From the NCBI RefSeq assembly GCF_012396615.1, contig NZ_JAAXPV010000006.1, forward strand, positions 1 through 64,000: a stretch of 64,000 nt of DNA, written 5' to 3'. This document shows, piece after piece, positions 8,162-17,289 of this stretch (the first letter of the stretch is position 1; each line of letters opens with the position of its first letter). The position numbers and the translations under genes were made by a program. This DNA is from Rothia terrae. Lineage in GTDB: Bacteria; Actinomycetota; Actinomycetes; Actinomycetales; Micrococcaceae. The notes under the pieces were generated by a model. That model did not search any database, had not been told where the DNA came from, and saw only the letters and a list, made by a program, of their open reading frames with translations.

Positions 8162-9175
8162 ATGACGAGTGCTAATGAATTAGTTGTACCCCCTCTTGAC
8201 GATATTTTGTCCACTCTGCGTGTGGTGAGCATCCCTATGAAAGTGAAGTTCCGCGGAGTCACGTACCGTGAGAGCGCTCTTATTAAAGGCCCCGCTGGGT
8301 GGGGTGAGTTCGCTCCATTTCTTGAATATCAGCCAGCTGAAGCGTCCGCATGGCTGAAGGGCGCACTAGAGGCGGCGTGGCAGGGCTTCCCTGAGCCTAA
8401 GCGTCATGAGATTCCTTTGAACGCCACTGTTCCTGCTGTTGGGGCTCATGAGGTTGAGCGGGTCCTTTCCCGTTATGAAGGCTCAATCCGCGAGGTAAAG
8501 GTGAAGGTTGCTGAGAAAGGACAAACGCTGAGCGATGATTGCGCGCGCGTGGCAAAGGTTCGGGAGCTTTTGCCCGATGCCGGTATTAAGGTGGATGCGA
8601 ACATGGGCTGGGATCTACCGCAGGCCGTGGAATCGCTGACGCACCTTTCGGAGTATGACCTTCTTTATGCTGAGCAGCCGGTGGCAACTATTGAAGGTCT
8701 GGCGCAGGTTCGCGCTGAATTGCGTGAAAAGGGCAATTCTTTGTTGATTGCTGCGGACGAGTCGGTGCGCAAGGCGGAGGATCCGTTGAAGGTTGCGCAG
8801 GCTAAAGCAGCAGATGTGTTGATCATCAAAGCCGCCCCACTAGGAGGAATACGAAGTGCACTTAGAATTGTGGAAAAATCTGGTCTTCCGTGCGTGATTT
8901 CTTCTGCGCTTGAAACGTCTATAGGTATAAGTGCAGGTGCTGCGCTTGCGGCGTCGCTACCTGAGCTTCCTTTTGGATGCGGCTTAGGTACTGTCTCTTT
9001 GTTGGACGGCGATGTCACTGAAAACTCGCTCGTTGCACGAGATGGAATGTTGCCGGTGCGAACCGTGGAGCCTTCGCAAGAGTTGCTCACGCGATTTAGT
9101 GCTTCGGACGCGCGTGTGCGCTGGTGGCGTGAGCGAATTGAGCATAATTATGCGCACCTAGTAATAAATAACTAA
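8162..9175 (+). CDS. menC: o-Succinylbenzoate synthase
   Basis: MenC, of the enolase superfamily, dehydrates SHCHC to o-succinylbenzoate in menaquinone synthesis. The 337 residues show the catalytic lysine pair in REVKVKVAEK, metal ligands in VDANMGWD, AEQPVAT and AADESV, and the second catalytic lysine in LIIKAAPLGG. The C-terminal barrel strand ISSALETSIG is also typical. Length is near that of actinobacterial MenC. It is the substrate-side neighbour of menD, 0.8 kb downstream, but a short gene and a terminator separate them, so they are not one simple operon. Confidence 0.93.
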   Translation: MTSANELVVPPLDDILSTLRVVSIPMKVKFRGVTYRESALIKGPAGWGEFAPFLEYQPAEASAWLKGALEAAWQGFPEPKRHEIPLNATVPAVGAHEVERVLSRYEGSIREVKVKVAEKGQTLSDDCARVAKVRELLPDAGIKVDANMGWDLPQAVESLTHLSEYDLLYAEQPVATIEGLAQVRAELREKGNSLLIAADESVRKAEDPLKVAQAKAADVLIIKAAPLGGIRSALRIVEKSGLPCVISSALETSIGISAGAALAASLPELPFGCGLGTVSLLDGDVTENSLVARDGMLPVRTVEPSQELLTRFSASDARVRWWRERIEHNYAHLVINN

Positions 9176-9494
9176 TTTAACGATTGGTTAAATAAATTTA
9201 TAGCGATGAAATTTAGTTTGTTTAAAAAATAACGTTGGGTAAACAAAGCCCCTCACTTGGTTAGTTACTGGTAAGTAGGGGACAAAATCTGGAAGTTGGT
9301 GCTGCTCAAATTCCTGAAAGTACCCTTGTATATAAAGAAAAAATAGAATCGGTGGAAAATATTTTTAAAAAATTGTCCCCAAACCGCCCACAAGTATGTT
9401 AGGCTGGTGCTACCGCAAACGGATACCGTAAATTACCCAACGGTAATGAAGTTTGTAGAGAATAAGTTGTAACCCCCGAACTTAAGGAAAACCT
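9176..9494 (+). promoter_or_regulatory. AT-rich intergenic region, likely promoter of the short gene
   Basis: This stretch is markedly AT-rich compared with flanking genes and has no credible coding frame. A hairpin near 9249-9282 (CCCCTCACTT pairing with AAGTAGGGG) may end menC transcription. TTGTCC near 9375 and TATGTT near 9395 are plausible -35/-10 elements. A good AAGGAAAA ribosome site precedes the ATG at 9495. Confidence 0.4.
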
Positions 9495-9626
9495 ATGTTT
9501 TTGTTGATGGCCCCCGCATCAAAGAAGGCTCACTCTGTAGCGAAGAACCTGCGTCAGGTTTTCTTGACTCCTGAGCTCACCGAAGATGAGCGCTGGGATC
9601 TCTACTACGACTACCGCACCAACTAA
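9495..9626 (+). CDS. Short hypothetical protein, 43 residues
   Basis: ATG at 9495 follows AAGGAAAA with proper spacing, and the frame closes at TAA 9624-9626. The product starts MFLLMAPASKKAHSVAKN, then LRQVFLTPELTEDERWDLYY and DYRTN. It is basic and helical first, then acidic and aromatic. Codon choice (CGC, CTG, GAG) looks like expressed genes around it. It has its own AT-rich promoter-like upstream region, and a strong terminator ends the transcript about 180 bases later. No family recognised. Confidence 0.55.
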   Translation: MFLLMAPASKKAHSVAKNLRQVFLTPELTEDERWDLYYDYRTN

Positions 9627-9656
9627 GCTTCAACTGGTTGCGACCGTCCCCCAAAA

Positions 9657-9805
9657 CTTAGTGTGGATTACTCCTTGCCACACTTGGCTACAAATGAGGT
9701 AGCCATATGCCAAAGCTCCTTAGCTGTCTTCCCCTAGAGATAGGTTGAGCTGAAAGCATATTGATAAGCCCTCGCGTCTTACCCCAGACGCGAGGGCTTT
9801 TGTTT
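9657..9805 (+). terminator. Two small hairpins and a strong intrinsic terminator
   Basis: AGTGTGG/CCACACT pairs near 9660-9686 and GGCTAC/GTAGCC near 9688-9706. The terminator is AAGCCCTCGCGTCT (from 9766) pairing with AGACGCGAGGGCTT and followed by TTTTGTTTT to 9805. The three-stem arrangement could simply be the 3' untranslated part of the short gene, or a small RNA released from it. Confidence 0.7.
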
Positions 9806-9956
9806 TAAGCATGCTCGTAGCGGAGTATGTCTGGGAGGATTACCTGACCACGGAATAACAGATGCGGTGGAAACTATTGTGGTGCGGTTTTTCACGTTAA
9901 TCTGCCTTTGTTGCGCACCGGCTCAGATGTTAACGGGCGAGTAGAATAGAGCGGTG

Positions 9957-11663
9957 ATGAGTGAATTACCCGTACCTGCTTCGATCTTTACCGCTGTTTC
10001 AGTTCTAGATTCTCTAGTTCGCATCGGTATGCGCCATGTGGTGGTATCACCGGGGTCTCGTTCCGCCCCCTTAGTGTACGCTGTGGCCGCACTTGAAGAG
10101 GCCGGGGTTGTGCAAACCTATGTGCGCACCGATGAGCGAACCGCAGGTTTCACCGCTCTTGGGTTGGCGAAATCATTGAATGAGCCGGTTGGAATCATCG
10201 TGACCAGTGGTACGGCGGTAGGCAACCTTATGCCCGCTGTCATGGAAGCTGATCATCAAGGACTGCCTCTGGTGGTTTTGAGTGCGGACCGTCCGCCGCG
10301 TCTTCGGGGAACCGGTGCTAACCAGACCACGAATCAGGTCAATTTTTTCGGCTCACACGTGCGCGCGACCGTTGATTTAACTGCTTACCCTGAAGAAAGC
10401 ACGGGTGAACAGACCGTAGGTTTCAACGAGTGTCTTGCGGCATTAACCGGACGCGACGCGCATGTGTGGGGCAACGCATCGGGCACGCCGGCAGGCCCTG
10501 TTCAGGTTAACTGTGCCTTTGATACACCGCTGACTCCGAATGACGCTGCCGAACAGATTCTTCCGCAGTGGGCGCAGAGCCTTAAAGAAGTAGAGCGTCC
10601 GGCATCCGTTATTGCTGCTGATCCCACCGTAGAACCGTGGCTTGGTTCAGATCATCTGCCCGCCGAGGGCTATCGAACCGTCGTCGTTGCCGGCGATGGC
10701 GCGGGCGCAATAGCTACGGAATTTGCTCAAAAACTCGGGTTGCCGTTATTCGCTGAGCCATCATCGAACGCCTTGTTTTCTGCCAACGCCATTTGCGCAT
10801 ATCGAGAGGTGCTTTCTGAAAGCTTAGGGCAGCAGATAGAACGCGCTGTAGTTTTTGGCCACCCCACCCTGTCGCGTCCTATCTCGGCTTTGCTCGATAA
10901 CGCAGATGTTGAAAAAGCTATCTATGAGCCTGCACCCGTTGCCTGGTACGCTCCTGGGCGCCGTTCCGAAAAACCCTATAAATACATAGCTGACTTGGCA
11001 CGGTTCGCCGGTAGCGGTCACGGTGTCTCAGCCGTGGGTTCTGAGCAGAGCTGGCTGAATGCGTGGGTTCAGGCAGGCGAGAGCCGCCGCATCGAGCATC
11101 AGCAGAACATTGATCGATACCGTGAATCCGGCGAAAATTCAGGACGCGCCGCTGCGCTTGCACTGGTGCAAGATGCCTGGAACGCCTGCCGTGAAGACGG
11201 CGCTTCACTGGTCGTTGGGTCTTCGAATATTATTCGTGATCTCGATTTGGGTGTGGTGTCGCGCGCTACCTCACCGCGCGTCTACGCCAATAGAGGGCTG
11301 GCGGGTATTGATGGCACCATCGCCACAGCCATCGGCATCTCCCTAGCAGGGGAGAGCGGCAAAGAACGTGGCGCGTCCACACCGCAGAAAGTCCGCCTCA
11401 TCGTTGGTGACCTCACCTTCTTGCACGACGCGTCCTCGCTGAACATTGGACCGCTTGAAACAAAGCCGGATGTAGAAATCATCGTGTTGAACGATCACGG
11501 TGGCGGTATTTTTGGCACGCTAGAGCACGGAAAATTAGGCAAAAAGCCCGTATATAAGAACGCGGTGCAACGGTATTTCACCACCCCGGTAGATGTGGAT
11601 CTTGAGGCTCTAGCGCATGCCTACGCATCCTCAGGAATTAGCGTAAAAATTGTGAACGTCTAG
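9957..11663 (+). CDS. menD: SEPHCHC synthase
   Basis: MenD, ThDP-dependent, joins 2-oxoglutarate to isochorismate, the first committed step of menaquinone synthesis. About 568 residues. The N-terminal Pyr domain shows VVVSPGSRSAPLVYA and TDERTAGFTALGLAK with the catalytic glutamate. The C-terminal PP domain shows GLAGIDGTIATAIG, the GDLTFLHDASSL metal motif and NDHGGGIFGTLE. A GTG three bases upstream (9954) is an alternative start. It heads menD-cupin-menG-polyprenyl synthase on the same strand, with gaps of about 100 bases or less. Confidence 0.95.
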   Translation: MSELPVPASIFTAVSVLDSLVRIGMRHVVVSPGSRSAPLVYAVAALEEAGVVQTYVRTDERTAGFTALGLAKSLNEPVGIIVTSGTAVGNLMPAVMEADHQGLPLVVLSADRPPRLRGTGANQTTNQVNFFGSHVRATVDLTAYPEESTGEQTVGFNECLAALTGRDAHVWGNASGTPAGPVQVNCAFDTPLTPNDAAEQILPQWAQSLKEVERPASVIAADPTVEPWLGSDHLPAEGYRTVVVAGDGAGAIATEFAQKLGLPLFAEPSSNALFSANAICAYREVLSESLGQQIERAVVFGHPTLSRPISALLDNADVEKAIYEPAPVAWYAPGRRSEKPYKYIADLARFAGSGHGVSAVGSEQSWLNAWVQAGESRRIEHQQNIDRYRESGENSGRAAALALVQDAWNACREDGASLVVGSSNIIRDLDLGVVSRATSPRVYANRGLAGIDGTIATAIGISLAGESGKERGASTPQKVRLIVGDLTFLHDASSLNIGPLETKPDVEIIVLNDHGGGIFGTLEHGKLGKKPVYKNAVQRYFTTPVDVDLEALAHAYASSGISVKIVNV

Positions 11664-11764
11664 GTGCGCATCTGAGATTTTTCGCATAGCCCCTGCACAG
11701 TGCCATATTCGAGGCGTAACGTGGGGAGTGGAACGATCACTTTGCGTTTGCGAAAGGACTCATC

Positions 11765-12145
11765 ATGGCAGGAACTCATGAAGGTACGGCTCTAGTTTTT
11801 CCTCAGCTTACCGAGGCCTTTGAACCGTTTGATAACAAGCCTCACGCGCAAAAGATTGTTGATGCAACCGGCGCTAACCTCGTCATCCTTGAATTTGCGC
11901 AGGGGCAGGTGTGGCGCGAGCATCACAGCGTTCACCCCGTGATTGTTCAGGTTCTCAAAGGACGCGTAGAGTTCACCGTCAAGGACGAGATTATTGACCT
12001 CGTGCCAGGCACTCCTATTCACCTCACCAGTCATCTGCTTCACGAAGTGCGTGCGATGGAACCTTCCACCGTTATGGTCACCATGCTCACCGGTGAAACT
12101 TACGATCCCGCAAAGACCAACGTTGAAGGCATCCGCAGCATCTAG
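11765..12145 (+). CDS. Small cupin-domain protein
   Basis: A 126-residue single cupin barrel. Motif 1 is seen around WREHHSVHPVIVQVLKGRVE, with candidate metal histidines. Motif 2 is around PGTPIHLTSHLLHEVRA, with another histidine. GAAAGGA is placed correctly upstream of the ATG. It sits between menD and menG on the same strand. No menaquinone step is known to need a cupin, so any link to quinone metabolism is inference; small cupins can bind metals or act as sensors and isomerases. Confidence 0.8.
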   Translation: MAGTHEGTALVFPQLTEAFEPFDNKPHAQKIVDATGANLVILEFAQGQVWREHHSVHPVIVQVLKGRVEFTVKDEIIDLVPGTPIHLTSHLLHEVRAMEPSTVMVTMLTGETYDPAKTNVEGIRSI

Positions 12146-12259
12146 TTTCTTTTCACTCACAGAAAATAACGAGTGAGAAAGTGCGTAAAACACACTAAAA
12201 AATGTGCTGTGCTGACCGCGACGTACCCACAAAGCGTCAGAACGTGAAACAATAGCAAG

Positions 12260-12958
12260 GTGAATCGAGCAGACCTTAATAAGAAAACAACAGACATTGC
12301 CTCAATGTTCGACGAGGTAGCACCGCGCTACGACCTCATGAACGGCATCGCATCCCTGGGCCAGCACATTTACTGGCGTAAGCAGACTGTTGCCGCGGTC
12401 GACGCACGCCCCGGCCAGCGAGTTCTAGATATCGCTGCGGGCACCGGCACCTCCTCAGAGCCATTTGCCGATGCCGGTGTTGATGTTGTTGCCGCTGACT
12501 TGTCAGAAGGAATGCTGGCAGTTGGTCGCAAGCGTCGCCCCGACATGACCTTCGTCCAGGCGGATGTCACCGACCTGCCCTTTGAGGATGAAGAGTTCGA
12601 CGCTGTCACCATGTCCTACGGTCTGCGCAACGTCGCTGATTTTCCTCGTGCCCTGCGAGAGATGTACCGCGTCACCAAACCCGGTGGACGCATCGTTGTG
12701 CTTGAATTTTCAACACCTACGTTCGCACCCTTTGCAGCTATCTACAAGAACTGTGTTTTGCCTGCTATTCCTCCGGTCGCCAAGGTGTTGTCATCCAACC
12801 CCGAGTCGTACGTTTACTTGGGCGAATCAATCCTCGATTGGCCGGGGCAGGCCGAACTCGCGCAGCACTTTGCAGATGCAGGCTGGGCAGATGTGAAGTA
12901 CCGCAACCTGACGGGCGGCATCGTTGCAATCCACCGCGGTTTCAAGCCTTCCAAGTAA
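12260..12958 (+). CDS. menG: Demethylmenaquinone methyltransferase
   Basis: UbiE/MenG family: the SAM-dependent C-methylation that finishes menaquinone. The 232 residues show the entry region MFDEVAPRYDLMNGIASLGQ, SAM motif I VLDIAAGTGTSSEPFADAG, then TMSYGLRNVADFPRALREMY and the C-terminal RNLTGGIVAIHRGFKP. These are standard UbiE signatures. The start is a GTG. The polyprenyl synthase follows after 48 bases, pairing the enzyme with the maker of its substrate's tail. Confidence 0.95.
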   Translation: MNRADLNKKTTDIASMFDEVAPRYDLMNGIASLGQHIYWRKQTVAAVDARPGQRVLDIAAGTGTSSEPFADAGVDVVAADLSEGMLAVGRKRRPDMTFVQADVTDLPFEDEEFDAVTMSYGLRNVADFPRALREMYRVTKPGGRIVVLEFSTPTFAPFAAIYKNCVLPAIPPVAKVLSSNPESYVYLGESILDWPGQAELAQHFADAGWADVKYRNLTGGIVAIHRGFKPSK

Positions 12959-13006
12959 ACTGATAAAACACCTTCCTGATTCGAATAAAAGAGAAGCAAC
13001 ACTACT

Positions 13007-14065
13007 GTGACTGATACCCCCGTACATAAAGCGTCGGCTGATTTAGCTGGTGAGTTTGAATTCAACCTGCCTAAGGGGTTTGACCTCATCGCTGAAGATC
13101 CGGAGTTGGGCCCGAAAATCGTCGAGTCGCTGGCTGAAATTGAGCAGCGACTCTCGCGTGCTGTCGAGAACACGAATCACTTGGCAGATGTAGCGTCGCG
13201 TCACTTGCTCGACGCCGGTGGTAAGCGTGTGCGCCCCCTGCTGACTCTCTTGGCGGCTGCAGCGGGCGGCGAAATCAACGATAAGGTGCTTGATGCCGCC
13301 GTCGTTGTTGAGCTCACCCACCTTGCGACTTTGTATCACGATGATGTCATGGACGATGCGCCCAAGCGCCGCGGTGTTGATACCGCGCAGACTATTTGGG
13401 GTAACTCTGTTGCGATTCTTACCGGTGACCTCATCTTTGCTCGTGCCTCTTTGATCGTTTCTGAGTTGGGCGCTCGTGCGCTGGCTATTCAGGCTTGCAC
13501 CTTCGAACGTCTGGTTCTTGGCCAGCTGTTTGAAACGACTGGACCGCAAAACGGTGATGATCTTTACAACCACTACATCAAGGTGATTGAAGGAAAAACC
13601 GGTTCGCTGATTTCCGCTGCCGGCGAGTACGGCACTGTGCTGGCGGAGGCACCTGAATCCGCTGTGCAGATGCTGGTTCGCTACGGCGAATTGGTGGGTG
13701 TAGCCTTCCAGCTTGCAGACGATGTTATCGACCTGACCGGCGGTACCGCTGCCGGTAAGACTCCCGGCACTGACCTGCGCGAGGGCGTTCCCACCCTGCC
13801 CACCATTTTGCTGGCACAGGAAGCCGAGGCAGGAGATGAAGAGGCTCAGCGTATTCAGACCATGATTAGTGGTGATTTGAGCAGTGACGCCGCGCTTGCA
13901 GATGCGGTAGCTGCCCTGTCAGCTCACCCCGTGACTCAAAAGGCATGGGACATTGCCTACAGCTGGGCTGACGAAGCGATCGCTGCTATTGAGCCGTTGC
14001 CGGATTCCACCGCTAAAGAAGCGTTGAAATCCTTTGCTCACGCTGTAGTCAAGCGCGATATCTAA
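13007..14065 (+). CDS. Trans-polyprenyl diphosphate synthase for the menaquinone side chain
   Basis: A 352-residue all-helical prenyltransferase. The first aspartate-rich motif is LYHDDVMDDAPKRRG, followed by the second, FQLADDVIDLTGG. GGKRVRPLLTLLAAAAGG is the IPP-binding region. Position directly after menG indicates a heptaprenyl/octaprenyl-type role (hepT or ispB-like) in menaquinone synthesis. Chain length cannot be settled by eye. GTG start with AGAGAAG upstream; a terminator follows at 14077. Confidence 0.92.
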   Translation: MTDTPVHKASADLAGEFEFNLPKGFDLIAEDPELGPKIVESLAEIEQRLSRAVENTNHLADVASRHLLDAGGKRVRPLLTLLAAAAGGEINDKVLDAAVVVELTHLATLYHDDVMDDAPKRRGVDTAQTIWGNSVAILTGDLIFARASLIVSELGARALAIQACTFERLVLGQLFETTGPQNGDDLYNHYIKVIEGKTGSLISAAGEYGTVLAEAPESAVQMLVRYGELVGVAFQLADDVIDLTGGTAAGKTPGTDLREGVPTLPTILLAQEAEAGDEEAQRIQTMISGDLSSDAALADAVAALSAHPVTQKAWDIAYSWADEAIAAIEPLPDSTAKEALKSFAHAVVKRDI

Positions 14066-14076
14066 GGAATCTTTGA

Positions 14077-14113
14077 GGCTGGGCTTTCCGAACAGGGGAG
14101 TCCAGCCTTTTTG
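14077..14113 (+). terminator. Terminator after the polyprenyl synthase
   Basis: AGGCTGG pairs with CCAGCCT around a roughly 22-base loop, followed by TTTTTG. Confidence 0.7.
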
Positions 14114-14321
14114 TATGCCCAGTAAAGGCCCTAGCCAGCAGTGTAGGTTCTCAAAATGTAAGACTACTGTGAATCAGTTCTTTACCCCGCAGTAGAATCA
14201 TCACATTGATAATTTGTGGATTATGAGCCAGACCCGGCGCTCTGAACACAAGAAAAATCGTATTTTGCTTTCATCACCGCACCCAGTGATCAGCAAAAGA
14301 TACACGCATCATTTTTTCTGG

Positions 14322-14357
14322 GGCAACCACGTCGAAAGACAGCGTTGCCCATTTTTG
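14322..14357 (+). promoter_or_regulatory. Terminator-like hairpin just upstream of metP
   Basis: GGGCAAC (about 14322) pairs with GTTGCCC (ending about 14351), with a 16-base loop, and is followed at once by ATTTTTG. It sits about 25 bases before the metP ATG, downstream of about 200 bases of leader with no gene. The position fits an attenuator or the expression platform of a leader RNA. I do not see SAM-riboswitch or T-box core motifs. Confidence 0.4.
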
Positions 14358-14377
14358 TGATTTATAAGGTTATTCAG

Positions 14378-15964
14378 ATGACTCAATCATCGGTTGCGGC
14401 ACCTAAGAAGCGCGAGAGCTTCTCAAGCCGCAAGGTCTTCATCTTCGCTGCTATCGGCTCGGCAGTGGGTCTGGGAAACATCTGGCGCTTCCCCTACATT
14501 GCTTTTGACAATGGCGGCGGTGCATTCATGATTCCCTACCTGGTAGCACTGCTCACCGCTGGTCTGCCTTTCCTCTTCTTCGACTACGCAATCGGCCACC
14601 GCGGACGCGCATCCTCGCCTCTTGCCTTCCGCCGCCTCAACCGCAAAACCGAGTTCATCGGTTGGTGGCACATGGGCATCAACGTCATTATCGCGATTTA
14701 CTACGCGGCAATTATCGCGTGGTCACTGCGCTACATGATTTTCTCGGTCAACCACGCCTGGGGCGACTCACCGGCTGACTTCTTTAGCGGTAACTTCTTG
14801 CAGGCATCAGACCCCACCGCTGGCGTCACCTTGGACTTTGTTCCCGGCATTTTGATTCCGGTTGTTCTGATTTGGGTGGCTCTGTTAGTCATTATGTCTT
14901 TGGGCGTGCAGAAGGGCGTTGGCGCGGCGAATATCGTGTTTATTCCCGTGCTCATCGTCATGTTCTTGGCTCTGGTGATTTACTCGCTGACTCTGCCCGG
15001 CGCATTCGACGGCTTGAACGCTTTGTTTACCCCTAACTGGTCTTCCCTGCTGGATGCAAAGGTTTGGGTGGCTGCATACGGCCAGATTTTCTTCTCGCTG
15101 TCCATCGGCTTTGGCATCATGATTACCTACTCGTCGTACCTGAAGAAGCAATCAGACCTCACCGGTACCGGCGTGGTCGTTGGTTTTGCAAACTCAGGTT
15201 TCGAGCTGCTGGCAGGCATCGGTGTTTTTGCGGCTCTCGGCTTCATGGCAAACGCTGCTGGCACCCAGGTTTCTGAGGTTGCGACCTCCGGTATTGGTCT
15301 GGCGTTCATTGCGTTCCCGACCATCATTTCTCAGGCACCTGCAGGTACCCTGATCGGCATCTTGTTCTTTGGCTCCTTGCTGTTTGCCGGTATTACCTCG
15401 TTGATCTCAATTGTTGAGGTTATCGTTGCGGGCGTACAGGATAAGTTTGGCGCTTCACGCGTGGTCTCAACCGCAGCTGTCATCGTGCCTCTCGCTATCG
15501 CATCCACCCTGCTGATGCCCACCACCTCGGGCCTTTACGTTCTGGATATCATGGACAACTTCGTCAACCAGTTCGGCATTCTGGCAGCGGGCTTGCTCTC
15601 CATCTTCTTGGTGGGTTACGTAGTGCGTGCTTTGCCCGTTCTGCGCGATCACGTCAACCAGACCGCGTCCATCAAGATTGGTCCTATCTGGATGATTCTG
15701 CTGGCGGCAGTTACCCCCATCATCTTGGGTTACTCCCTGATCAACACCTTTATCGGTTTGGTCAAGGAACCCTACGAAGGGTACCCCACAGAAATGATTA
15801 ACATCTTTGGCTGGGGCATGGTTCTTCTGCTGCTCGTTGTCGCTGTCGTAGTTTCATTCCTGCCGTGGTCATCGCGTTCACGCGCAGCCCTTAAGGCACC
15901 GGCTCCTCCTGTGGCAGCTGGCAAGATTCAGCACGATGCGTCTACCGAAGTGAAAGAAGGTTAG
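14378..15964 (+). CDS. metP: NSS-family sodium-dependent methionine/alanine importer, large subunit
   Basis: Neurotransmitter:sodium symporter. The start is placed at the ATG giving MTQSSVAAPKKRESFSSRKV; an in-frame start 33 bases earlier would put an unlikely leader inside the hairpin. Membrane segment 1 carries the family hallmark AAIGSAVGLGNIWRFPYIAF (sodium/substrate site). About twelve segments follow over 528 residues. The next gene encodes a MetS-like small subunit 5 bases downstream, the arrangement of Corynebacterium MetPS; on that basis methionine/alanine is the inferred substrate. Confidence 0.9.
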   Translation: MTQSSVAAPKKRESFSSRKVFIFAAIGSAVGLGNIWRFPYIAFDNGGGAFMIPYLVALLTAGLPFLFFDYAIGHRGRASSPLAFRRLNRKTEFIGWWHMGINVIIAIYYAAIIAWSLRYMIFSVNHAWGDSPADFFSGNFLQASDPTAGVTLDFVPGILIPVVLIWVALLVIMSLGVQKGVGAANIVFIPVLIVMFLALVIYSLTLPGAFDGLNALFTPNWSSLLDAKVWVAAYGQIFFSLSIGFGIMITYSSYLKKQSDLTGTGVVVGFANSGFELLAGIGVFAALGFMANAAGTQVSEVATSGIGLAFIAFPTIISQAPAGTLIGILFFGSLLFAGITSLISIVEVIVAGVQDKFGASRVVSTAAVIVPLAIASTLLMPTTSGLYVLDIMDNFVNQFGILAAGLLSIFLVGYVVRALPVLRDHVNQTASIKIGPIWMILLAAVTPIILGYSLINTFIGLVKEPYEGYPTEMINIFGWGMVLLLLVVAVVVSFLPWSSRSRAALKAPAPPVAAGKIQHDASTEVKEG

Positions 15965-15968
15965 TCCC

Positions 15969-16106
15969 GTGGGTACTTCAGCAATCGTTATGCTCATCGT
16001 TGCAATCTTGATGATTTGGGGCGGCCTTGCACTGGCAATCGTCAACCTCATCCGCAACCCTGAGGACGCCGAAGCTTACGCCAATAGCGACGGCGATTTG
16101 GAATAG
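15969..16106 (+). CDS. metS: MetS-like small subunit of the NSS importer
   Basis: A 45-residue reading frame with GTG start, 4 bases after the metP stop. It has one N-terminal membrane helix (MLIVAILMIWGGLALAIVNL) and then the short polar tail IRNPEDAEAYANSDGDLE. Length, topology and the N-P-E-D-A tail match the small partners that accompany actinobacterial NSS importers. A 19-base-arm terminator follows. Confidence 0.85.
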   Translation: MGTSAIVMLIVAILMIWGGLALAIVNLIRNPEDAEAYANSDGDLE

Positions 16107-16127
16107 TCCGAAAGACCGTTCATCAGT

Positions 16128-16173
16128 AAACCCCGGTGTCTTGAGATTCTGACATCTCAAGACACCGGGGTTT
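16128..16173. terminator. Bidirectional terminator, 19-base perfect arms
   Basis: Arms 16128-16146 and 16155-16173 are exact reverse complements. It lies between metS and the convergent double-CMD gene. Confidence 0.9.
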
Positions 16174-16190
16174 TACTGTCTTAAAGGAGG

Positions 16191-17273
16191 CTAGCGAAAG
16201 CGCTGGGGAAGTTCAGGCTCACCTAGCGTCAGCATCAACCTATTTGCCCAGTTGAAGAAGGCTGAGGCGTTGATGACATCGATAATAGAGGCATCATCAA
16301 AACCTTCTGCGCGAAGGGCATCCACATGCTTGTAACTAAAGGTCATCTGCGTCAAAGCCACCGCAGCATCCCTAATAGCGCTCCACTCAGTCGATCCCAC
16401 ATCGGCGTTAACATCGGCGAGCAGGGCATCAAAATCTTCACCGCGGTCAGACTCTTTGGCACCGCGTACCGAGTGAACCGATGCGCAGTAAATACAGCCG
16501 TTGACTTTAGACGCAGCGGTAGCTGCCAACTCGCGTTCTGCTCTGCCCAAACCGCCATCAACATTGTAGAAAATATCGAAATCGGTGAGGGTACGAGCGC
16601 GAAGCGCACCGGGATCTCGCACTAGCAACCTGAAGTATTCAGAGCCTTCTCGGTCTTTAGAGACCAAAGCTTCACGATGCTCATCGGTGAGCTCATTCTT
16701 TTCAAGCGGAGCTACCCAGGGTTTCCACCCCAGCGAATGACGAACGAACGTTGTCGGCCCAACCAGGTCCGGGTAAGTGCGCACATTATCGCCTACCGTC
16801 AGATGATCAACGGCCACGTGTTCATCGACCAAGCCAGAACCTGACGCCCCGCCAGCGAGTACCTGCAAACCCAGCACAACTCGTAGCTGAAAAGCTAGAA
16901 AAGAGATCAGCTGATAAAGGGTAACGACCTCGTCCTCGGTGAGGTACTGACGTACCTGCGAGAGTACCCGAGCATCAGCCTGCGCAGGAGCCAAAGTAAT
17001 GACGCGCGTTGCCGCTAAAATCGCGTCCAGGCGCTCGCCGGAGGCCTGCTCTTCAGCGGCAATTTCTTGATAGAAGGTTGTTGCCTTTTCTACCTGATGC
17101 AGGCAGGCGACCTCAGCTGCCACCGCAAAACGTTCCGCTGGAGTCAGGGAACTCTCGCCCTCTACCAGCAACTCGAAGCTCTTCTGCGCGTTCTCCACAG
17201 CGTCCTGACGCATGCGTCGCACTGAGCGAAGGTTGTCCGGAATCTCTGAGAGGATATCGATAATATCTGCCAT
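16191..17273 (-). CDS. Double CMD/AhpD-like domain protein (fusion)
   Basis: The 360 residues hold two carboxymuconolactone-decarboxylase-like helical domains. The first (about 1-150) contains LTPAERFAVAAEVACLHQVE and lacks a C-x-x-C. The second (about 170-360) contains the AhpD redox motif NGCIYCASVHSVRGAK, with both cysteines and the histidine, and ends AFFNWANRLMLTLGEPELP. By recall, the halves resemble two separate families (Avi_7170-type and Avi_7169-type) that sit beside KPN_01854-type ABC transporters; here they are one chain. It is the last gene of the importer operon, 16 bases after the ATPase stop. Likely peroxide or organic-substrate reduction in the cytoplasm; substrate unknown. 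Confidence 0.85.
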   Translation of the reverse strand: MADIIDILSEIPDNLRSVRRMRQDAVENAQKSFELLVEGESSLTPAERFAVAAEVACLHQVEKATTFYQEIAAEEQASGERLDAILAATRVITLAPAQADARVLSQVRQYLTEDEVVTLYQLISFLAFQLRVVLGLQVLAGGASGSGLVDEHVAVDHLTVGDNVRTYPDLVGPTTFVRHSLGWKPWVAPLEKNELTDEHREALVSKDREGSEYFRLLVRDPGALRARTLTDFDIFYNVDGGLGRAERELAATAASKVNGCIYCASVHSVRGAKESDRGEDFDALLADVNADVGSTEWSAIRDAAVALTQMTFSYKHVDALRAEGFDDASIIDVINASAFFNWANRLMLTLGEPELPQRFR

Positions 17274-17289
17274 CGTATACTCCTTATCT

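Noticed and set aside
14160-14377. SAM riboswitch or T-box in front of metP
   Set aside because: GGCAACC occurs in the hairpin, but the rest of the SAM core and the T-box specifier/antiterminator sequences are not visible.
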